Source: CAYLZW01 sp964388085
GTDB lineage: Bacteria > Myxococcota > UBA727 > CAYLZW01
Direction: 5' to 3'
NCBI GenBank assembly: GCA_964388085.1
Contig: CAYLZW010000041.1
Location: 1 to 28,799, forward strand
DNA: 28,799 nucleotides
Shown: positions 24,081 to 28,799 of the stretch, in pieces
How positions within the stretch are numbered: the first letter of the stretch is position 1
Layout of the letters: each line of letters starts with the position of its first letter
Program-made: the position numbers and the translations under genes
The notes under the pieces: model-generated
Database searches by the model: none
What the model was told of the DNA's origin: nothing
The model's input: only the letters and a program-made list of their open reading frames with translations

Positions 24081-24635
24081 TCAAATGGGGGACTCCTTGA
24101 ACGTCACGTCGGGCAACACCCTCGTGATCTCCTCGCGAGAGCTCTGGATGAACTCGCGCAGGCGCTTGCGCAGCGTCGGCGCGCTCATGCCCACGAGCTC
24201 GGTGACCTCCGCCTGCGTCATGCCGTCGACGAAGTAGTAGACGGCGGCCTCGGCGGTCTTCTGATCGCAGCGCGCCAGGCACAGGCGCAAGAGCTGCTGG
24301 TCCTCCGCGAGGCGCATCCCGCCCGAGTGCGTCTTCTCCTGCGTCTTCACTTCATTGCGAAAGCGCTCGTGCCAGGCGGCCTTCTTCGCGCGGATGAGGT
24401 TCAGGCAGTGGTTGGTGGCGATGCGCGTCATCCACGTCAGCGGGCTCGCGTCCCCGCGGAACTCTTTGAGGCTCTTGTGCACCTTGATGAACACGTCATG
24501 CATCGCGTCACGCGCCTCTTCCTCATCTCGCAACAGGTAGCGGCAGCGGTCGTACACGCGGGGCGCATACTTCTCGTAGAGCTCCCGTAAGAGAGCTTCG
24601 TCTGCGCGGGTCCTTAGCTGCGTCGAGCCATCCAT
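24081..24635 (-). CDS. ECF-type RNA polymerase sigma factor
   Basis: The 184-residue protein has sigma region 2 at about 16-82 (LRELYEKYAPRVYDRCRYLLRD, then EEARDAMHDVF, and WMTRIATNHCLNLIRAKK) and region 4 at about 115-170, where YYFVDGMTQAEVTELVGMSAPTLRKRL is the helix-turn-helix. It lacks regions 1 and 3, as is usual for ECF sigmas. It should direct RNA polymerase to a small regulon, probably including its own operon. ATG 24635 was chosen because it directly precedes the domain; the longer frame has a highly basic N-terminus and overlaps panC. No ECF-type GGAAC...GTC promoter is evident in the short region before it. It is followed by its likely anti-sigma factor after 14 bases. Confidence 0.9.
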   Translation of the reverse strand: MDGSTQLRTRADEALLRELYEKYAPRVYDRCRYLLRDEEEARDAMHDVFIKVHKSLKEFRGDASPLTWMTRIATNHCLNLIRAKKAAWHERFRNEVKTQEKTHSGGMRLAEDQQLLRLCLARCDQKTAEAAVYYFVDGMTQAEVTELVGMSAPTLRKRLREFIQSSREEITRVLPDVTFKESPI

Positions 24636-24687
24636 CTCGTTGGACCCCGCAGCGCGCGAACGTGGAAAGCGGCGGATCCGCGGCCTC

Positions 24688-25710
24688 TCAGGAGCGCTTG
24701 CCCGTCGCCCTCTTGCGCTTCGGCGCCGGCTTCGCCTGGCGCTTCGCCTTTCGCGGCGAGGGCGCACCCGCGGGAGGCGTCCATGAGATCGGGAACAGCG
24801 GGCCGTTGTCGATGAGCCGCACGCGCTTGCTGCCGCGCCCGAACGCGCCCGCTACCAGCACGCGCGCCATGGCGCCGATCTGCGTCACGGGCTCGAGCGT
24901 CTCCGGATGCACGACCGCGACGTAGTCGATCTCGAAGCCGGCCGTGTCGGCCAACACCTTCCTCGCGGCGCTGGCGACCGCGCGCGCGCGTCGCTCGCCG
25001 GACTGCACCTTGTCCTGCGCGGCCATGATGGCGCGGTACAGGCACGTCGCCTTCTCGCGCTGCGCGGCCGACAAGCGCACGTTGCGCGAGCTGAGCGCGA
25101 GGCCGTCCACCTCGCGCATGACGGGCAGCGCGATGACCTCGAGTGGCAGGTGGAGATCACGCACCATGCGGCGCACGATGAGGAGCTGCTGGTAGTCCTT
25201 CTCGCCGAACACCGCGAAGTGCGGCTGCACGAGGGAGAACAGCTTCGCGCACACCGTGCTCACGCCCTCGAAGTGATCCGGCCGCGACCTGCCCTCGAGC
25301 ACGCGCGCGAGGGCGCCGGGCACGACGCGCGTGTCGAAGCCGGGCGGGTACATGCCCTCGGCGTCGGGCACGAACACGATGTCGACCCCGGCGCCATGGC
25401 ACTGCTCGAGATCGCGCTCGAGCGTGCGCGGGTAGCGCGAGAGGTCTTCCTTGGGGCCGAACTGCAGCGGGTTCACGAAGACGCTGACCACCACGACGTC
25501 GGCGCGCTGCCGCGCCTCGCGGACCAACGCGAGGTGACCTTCGTGCAACGCGCCCATGGTGGGCACGAAGCCGATGGTCTTGTCCTGCTGGCGAAGCGCC
25601 ATCGACACCGCCTGCATGAGCGCGGTGGACTCGATGACGCGCGGAGAGCCGACTGCGCGGCGCGCTGATGACGACGCTGCCTTCTTCGAGGCAGAAGCAC
25701 GGGAGGACAT
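24688..25710 (-). CDS. panC: Pantothenate synthetase with an extra basic C-terminal tail
   Basis: The 340-residue enzyme joins pantoate and beta-alanine using ATP to give pantothenate, in coenzyme A biosynthesis. It has the class I nucleotidyl-transferase motifs: PTMGALHEGH (50-59, HIGH-like), VFVNPLQFGPKEDLSRYPR, GEKDYQQL and LALSSRNVRLS, which holds the KMSKS-equivalent region. The family is usually about 280 residues. This one has a 24-residue Ser/Ala-rich N-terminal extension and a C-terminal tail of about 30 residues rich in Lys, Arg, Ala and Pro (AKRQAKPAPKRKRATGKRS), resembling a DNA- or RNA-binding tail. ATG 25710 or GTG 25719 may be the start; neither has a clear ribosome binding site. 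The ECF sigma gene follows after 52 bases. Confidence 0.93.
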   Translation of the reverse strand: MSSRASASKKAASSSARRAVGSPRVIESTALMQAVSMALRQQDKTIGFVPTMGALHEGHLALVREARQRADVVVVSVFVNPLQFGPKEDLSRYPRTLERDLEQCHGAGVDIVFVPDAEGMYPPGFDTRVVPGALARVLEGRSRPDHFEGVSTVCAKLFSLVQPHFAVFGEKDYQQLLIVRRMVRDLHLPLEVIALPVMREVDGLALSSRNVRLSAAQREKATCLYRAIMAAQDKVQSGERRARAVASAARKVLADTAGFEIDYVAVVHPETLEPVTQIGAMARVLVAGAFGRGSKRVRLIDNGPLFPISWTPPAGAPSPRKAKRQAKPAPKRKRATGKRS

Positions 25711-25827
25711 GCGCGGCACGTTACAGCGAGCGGGCCGCGTACGTCGCGTTCTTCAGCTCGCTCGCGTCTGGCGATGGCGCGCGAGCGTCGTTGGCGCAGC
25801 CCGGCGACGGCGCTACGGTCCCCACAC

Positions 25828-26517
25828 ATGCAGGCGCCTCCGTACCCGCTGACGGTGATCGAGAAGGTGCGCCTCGCGCCGCTGCACACGCTCGTGCAGC
25901 TCGACGCCGCGGGCTGTCCGTTCGGCGAGCGCCACGTAAGCCCCGGGCAGTACGCGTTGATGGGCTGGCAGCGGGACGCGTTGACGCCCATCGCGCTCGC
26001 GTCGGTCCCGAGAGAGCGGCCGATCGAGGTCGTGCTCGGCTCCGCCACCTGCGAGGAGCAGGACGCTGTGCTCGACGGTGACGGGCCCTTGTGGGCGAGC
26101 GATCCGCAGGGCCGCGGCTTTCCGCTCGAGGCTGCGCGCGGACGTCCGCTGCTGCTGTTCGCCGGCGGCTCCGCCATTGGCGCCCTGCGCGCCGTCATCG
26201 AGGCCGCGCTGCCGCAGCGGGAAGCGTTCGGCCCCATGACGCTGTACTACGGCGCCCGCAGGCCGGAGCTGTTCTGCTTCCGCGAGCGCTACGAGACCTG
26301 GCGCCGGCACGCCATCGACGTCATCGAGGTGGTCAGCCAAGACCCGACCTTCGAGGGTCTGCGCGGCTACGTGCAGTGCGCGTTGCCCGACGAGATCCCC
26401 GACGCCGAGCGCGCCGTGGCCTTCGTCTGCGGCCGGCCGGAGATGGAGCAGGACGTGACGCTTGCGCTCGGCGAGCGCGGCGTGACGAGCGAGCGTGTCT
26501 TTCGCAATTGGCCGTGA
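25828..26517 (+). CDS. FNR-type FAD/NAD(P)-binding oxidoreductase
   Basis: The 229-residue protein resembles ferredoxin-NADP reductase-like flavoproteins. Residues 1-100 are a beta-barrel FAD domain with SPGQYALM. Residues 105-229 form the NAD(P) domain, with LLLFAGGSAIGALRAVI (113-118 as the Gly-rich loop), MTLYYGARRPELFCF and AVAFVCGRPEMEQDV near the end. No [2Fe-2S] or globin domain is attached, so it probably transfers electrons from NAD(P)H to a separate partner. ATG 25828 lies just upstream of the first beta-strand; no clear ribosome binding site is visible. The upstream frame to 25774 is a basic stretch. It is divergent from panC, with 117 bases between. Confidence 0.82.
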   Translation: MQAPPYPLTVIEKVRLAPLHTLVQLDAAGCPFGERHVSPGQYALMGWQRDALTPIALASVPRERPIEVVLGSATCEEQDAVLDGDGPLWASDPQGRGFPLEAARGRPLLLFAGGSAIGALRAVIEAALPQREAFGPMTLYYGARRPELFCFRERYETWRRHAIDVIEVVSQDPTFEGLRGYVQCALPDEIPDAERAVAFVCGRPEMEQDVTLALGERGVTSERVFRNWP

Positions 26518-26600
26518 CACCGAAGGGCGAGCTTGTCGTCCCGTAGCGCACCTGCGCGCCTTGCACGAAGCGGCATGCCTTGCGAGCCTTCTGCTCAGGC

Positions 26601-26606
26601 GGAGGA
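26601..26606 (+). promoter_or_regulatory. Shine-Dalgarno GGAGGA deciding a GTG start
   Basis: GGAGGA lies a few bases before GTG 26610, a tight but usable spacing. It favours this start over the upstream TTG 26580, which would add 10 residues with no homology to receiver domains. Confidence 0.55.
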
Positions 26607-26609
26607 GCG

Positions 26610-28100
26610 GTGCAGAAGACACGTCACCTGGGCCACGTCCTCCTCGCCGATGACGACCGCGTCGTGCGTGACCTCCTCGCGCACCACCTCTCGCGTTCGT
26701 TCTCCGTGCGCGCGGCCAGCGACGGTGAAGAGGCCGCCCGCGCTCTCGAGGAGCGCGCGCCGACGGTCGTGCTCGTGGATCACCTGATGCCCGGCATGAC
26801 CGGGGCGGCCGTGCTCGAGCGCGCCAAGGCGCGTCACCCGCGCGCGGTGCGCATGCTGATGACCGCGAGCGAGGACGTGGAGGATCTCGTCAACGCCGTG
26901 AACCGCGGTGAGATCCACCGCTTCTTCCGAAAGCCGCTGCGCGCGCCCGAAGTGGTGGGCGCCGTCATCGAGGCGGTGGCGCGCGCGCGAGAGGAGCGGC
27001 TCCTCCGCGTAGAGCTCGAGAGCCTCGCCAAGCTGCGCGAGAACGGCGCGCGCAGCGTCGTGCGCGCGCTGGTCGCCGGCGGCGGCTCCGAGGGCGTCCT
27101 GCGCGTTGAGGCAGCGCTGGCGGCGCGCGTCACCGAGCTGAAGACCTGTGAGGTGTCGGCGGCCGCCGACATCATCATGAGCGGCGGCTGGGATCTCGTG
27201 GTGCTCGCCTCGGGTGACCCACGCGCGGATCGCCTGGCGCGCATGGCGCGCGCGACCGACCCCACCCTCTGTCTCATCCTCGTGGATGACGCACCCTCGC
27301 TGGCGGCGGCGCTGCTCGCGCACGACGTCGGGGCCGACTACCTCGCGGCGCCGCTCGGCGACGAGCCGGCGTTGGCCGACCGGCTCGCGCGCGACCTCGC
27401 CTCGCGCTTCGCCGAGCGAGACCTGCGCCGCATCACCGCCGACCTCATCGTCGCCAACCGCGAGCTCGCCGTGCAGCGCCAGCGCATGGAAGAGGAGCAG
27501 GTGCAGGTGCTGAACGCGATGGTCCGCGCGCTCGAGACCAAGGATCCCTACACCGCGGGGCACACCGATCGCGTGGCGGCCATCAGCGTGCGCATCGGTT
27601 ACGAGCTCGGCCTCGATCCCGACGCGCTCGAGCGCATCCGCGTGGGCGCCCTTCTGCACGACATCGGCAAGATCGGCGTGCGCGACAACGTGCTGCTCAA
27701 GCCCGCGCGCCTCACGGCAGAAGAGTTCGAGTACATCAAGCGCCACACCACGCTCGGGGATGAGCTCTTGAGCGGTATCGAGCAGTTCCGCTGCGTGTTG
27801 CCGGTCATCCGCCACCACCACGAGAAGCTCGACGGCAGCGGGTACCCCGACGGGCTGTCCGGTGACGACATCCCCGTCGAGGTGCGCGTGGTGAGCGTCG
27901 CCGATGTGCTCGACGCGCTCACCTCCACGCGCCCCTATCGCGACGCGACCAGCGCGGACGTCGCCTTCGCCATGATGAAGGACATGGAGGGCCACCATCT
28001 CGATCCCGCCATCATCGCCGTCGCCCGCCGCATCCACCGCGAGGGGCGACTCGATGACCTCTTGCAGTTCAACGCGGTGAGCGAGGACGCCGCGCAGTAG
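26610..28100 (+). CDS. Response regulator with HD-GYP cyclic-di-GMP phosphodiesterase output
   Basis: The 496-residue protein has an N-terminal receiver domain with acidic D14/D15, phospho-acceptor Asp 57 in VLVDHLMPGMTG, Thr 85 and Lys 108. A middle region (about 160-265) looks like a second receiver that has lost the acidic pocket. A coiled-coil helix (about 266-308) follows. The HD-GYP domain (about 309-475) has H318, the HD pair H350-D351 in LLHDIGKIGV, HHH at 402-404, GYPDGL (411-416) and D432 in ADVLDALTS. It should hydrolyse cyclic di-GMP when phosphorylated. The kinase partner is not adjacent; the orphan kinase at 11676-12629 is one candidate. A TAG stop ends it at 28100, directly at the 14-bp repeats. 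Confidence 0.93.
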   Translation: MQKTRHLGHVLLADDDRVVRDLLAHHLSRSFSVRAASDGEEAARALEERAPTVVLVDHLMPGMTGAAVLERAKARHPRAVRMLMTASEDVEDLVNAVNRGEIHRFFRKPLRAPEVVGAVIEAVARAREERLLRVELESLAKLRENGARSVVRALVAGGGSEGVLRVEAALAARVTELKTCEVSAAADIIMSGGWDLVVLASGDPRADRLARMARATDPTLCLILVDDAPSLAAALLAHDVGADYLAAPLGDEPALADRLARDLASRFAERDLRRITADLIVANRELAVQRQRMEEEQVQVLNAMVRALETKDPYTAGHTDRVAAISVRIGYELGLDPDALERIRVGALLHDIGKIGVRDNVLLKPARLTAEEFEYIKRHTTLGDELLSGIEQFRCVLPVIRHHHEKLDGSGYPDGLSGDDIPVEVRVVSVADVLDALTSTRPYRDATSADVAFAMMKDMEGHHLDPAIIAVARRIHREGRLDDLLQFNAVSEDAAQ

Positions 28101-28169
28101 GGCGAACGCGGTCGGGCGAACGCGGTCGAGCGAACGCGGTCGAGCGAACGCGGTAGGGCGAACGCAGCA
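28100..28169. repeat. 14-bp tandem repeat, five units, after the HD-GYP gene
   Basis: Five head-to-tail 14-base units start at the last base of the stop codon. Units 1 and 2 are GGGCGAACGCGGTC, units 3 and 4 begin GAG and unit 4 ends in A; unit 5 is GGGCGAACGCAGCA. Shorter decayed copies (GGAAACGCAGCA, AGCGCAGCC) follow. The unit is not palindromic, no spacers separate the copies and no gene covers them. Confidence 0.9.
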
Positions 28170-28200
28170 GGAAACGCAGCAAGCGCAGCCACCAAAAGCG

Positions 28201-28226
28201 AGCGGGCGGCCCGAGAGCCGCCCGCT
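28201..28226 (-). terminator. Intrinsic terminator hairpin downstream of the histone H1-like gene
   Basis: AGCGGGCGGC and GCCGCCCGCT form a perfect 10-bp GC-rich stem with a 6-base loop. On the minus strand it is followed by CGCTTTTGG. It lies 31 bases past the H1-like gene stop. On the plus strand a weaker CTTTG follows, so it may also end the HD-GYP transcript. Confidence 0.75.
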
Positions 28227-28256
28227 ACACGCTTTGTCAGAGCAAGAACCCAGGCA

Positions 28257-28739
28257 TCAGGACGGCGTTCCGCGGGTCGACATCGCCGCATGAGCCGGCA
28301 TGGTCGATTCACCACGTCGAGCGGCAGCCAGCCACTCGGCGAGCTCGCGCGTCGCCGCGCGATAGATCTCCAGCTCGGCCCGCATCACGCGCTCGCGAAA
28401 CGAGGCGGGGACTTGCCCGAGCCGGAAGGGTTTTCCAGCGCCGGAGTCGCTCGCGCCCTTCGATTTCTTGGCCTTCTTCTTGGCCTTCTTCTTAGCCTTC
28501 TTCTTGGCCTTCTTCTTGGCCTTCTTCTTGGCCTTCTTCTTCGCGCCGCCCTTCTTGGCTCCAACCTTCTTCTTGGCAGCGGCCTTCTTCTTGGCCTTCT
28601 TCTTCGGTGCTGCCTTCTTCTTGGCGGGGGCCTTCTTCTTGGCGGCGGCCTTCTTGGCCTTCTTCTTCGGCGCTGCCTTCTTCTTGCGAGGCGCCTTCTT
28701 CGCGGCTTTCTTCTTCGCGGTGGCTTTCTTCGTGGCCAT
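28257..28739 (-). CDS. Histone H1-like Lys/Ala-rich nucleoid-associated protein
   Basis: The 160-residue protein is mostly Lys and Ala for its first 95 residues (AKKK and PKKK units), resembling the C-terminal domain of histone H1 and bacterial H1-like and AlgP-type proteins. It should bind DNA through charge and compact it. Residues about 96-145 are different: GKPFRLGQVPASFRERVM and a helix RAELEIYRAATRELAEWLAA, so a small folded or partner-binding part follows the disordered tail. ATG 28739 has AGGAGA 5 bases upstream. The final residues (MPAHAAMSTRGTPS) are low complexity. The Lys/Ala part is encoded by a 12-bp repeat. A strong hairpin lies just past the stop. Confidence 0.88.
   Translation of the reverse strand: MATKKATAKKKAAKKAPRKKKAAPKKKAKKAAAKKKAPAKKKAAPKKKAKKKAAAKKKVGAKKGGAKKKAKKKAKKKAKKKAKKKAKKKAKKSKGASDSGAGKPFRLGQVPASFRERVMRAELEIYRAATRELAEWLAAARRGESTMPAHAAMSTRGTPS
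28471..28542 (-). repeat. 12-bp tandem repeat inside the H1-like gene, six units
   Basis: Six adjacent 12-base units of plus-strand GCCTTCTTCTTG (one with a final A, one with a final C) encode the four-residue Lys-Lys-Lys-Ala unit on the minus strand. More diverged copies continue toward the gene start. Identity between units is near perfect at DNA level, so length change by slippage is likely, always in frame. Confidence 0.9.
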
Positions 28740-28799
28740 CTACTTCTCCTGGTGGCACCGACGTAAAAACGACCGGCGTGCAAACAGCAAACCACGACT

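Noticed and set aside
24654..24687. Palindrome GCGGATCCGC between panC and the sigma gene as a terminator
   Set aside because: The stem is short, has no loop of its own and no T-run follows, so it does not look like an intrinsic terminator.
28100..28169. Possible CRISPR array
   Set aside because: Units are 14 bases, directly adjacent, with no spacers, and no cas genes are near.
28290..28766. Plus-strand Leu/Gly-rich open frame opposite the H1-like gene
   Set aside because: It is the mirror of the Lys codon repeat (AAG read as CTT), with no ribosome binding site or real membrane protein pattern.

Overview
This window is high-GC bacterial chromosome (roughly 70% G+C by eye). It most resembles a myxobacterium or relative (Myxococcota, Polyangia-like). 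That assignment is an inference from gene content: a eukaryotic-type Ser/Thr kinase, many lipoproteins with Asp-Ala-Gly-rich or Gly-Glu-repeat linkers, a Cys-rich extensin-like lipoprotein, a secreted caspase-family protein, an HD-GYP regulator and a histone H1-like Lys/Ala protein. I found no rRNA, tRNA, CRISPR array, insertion sequence, integrase or phage gene. No stretch longer than about 210 bases lacks a gene.

Layout. 1-3824 (+): the tail of a Ser/Thr kinase, a cytoplasmic molybdopterin oxidoreductase and a propeller-like lipoprotein. 3832-9497 (-): a membrane protein of unknown function, a stand-alone LigD-type ATP-dependent DNA ligase overlapping the end of an aldehyde dehydrogenase gene, a terminator, a DUF4920-like lipoprotein, a second lipoprotein of a conserved unknown family and a hemerythrin-type protein. 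9532-11046 (+): a 14-TM drug exporter that overlaps tail-to-tail with the next gene. 10989-13587 (-): a small lipoprotein with a TTG start, an orphan sensor histidine kinase and a lipoprotein with a 13-unit Gly-Glu linker. 13786-15686 (+): an extensin-like lipoprotein and a HAD-IB phosphatase. 15702-17230 (-): a CPXCG Cys-rich miniprotein coupled to an RNA uracil-C5 methyltransferase. 17442-18272 (+): an E2-like acyltransferase. 18256-25710 (-): a UvrD/PcrA helicase, then, read in the order of transcription, panC, an ECF sigma factor, an anti-sigma factor, a secreted caspase and a lipoprotein. 25828-28100 (+): an FNR-type flavoprotein and a response regulator with an HD-GYP output. 28100-28739: a 14-bp tandem repeat, a strong hairpin and the histone H1-like gene (-).

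The most interesting unit is 20433-24635. An ECF sigma factor is followed by a one-TM anti-sigma factor with a large exported domain, then, through a GTGA overlap, by a secreted caspase. The caspase carries a His/Cys dyad, a canonical EF-hand loop and a C-terminal region that looks like an outer-membrane beta-barrel. A lipoprotein follows. This reads as a self-contained envelope signalling or proteolysis module. Its role is not known from the sequence.
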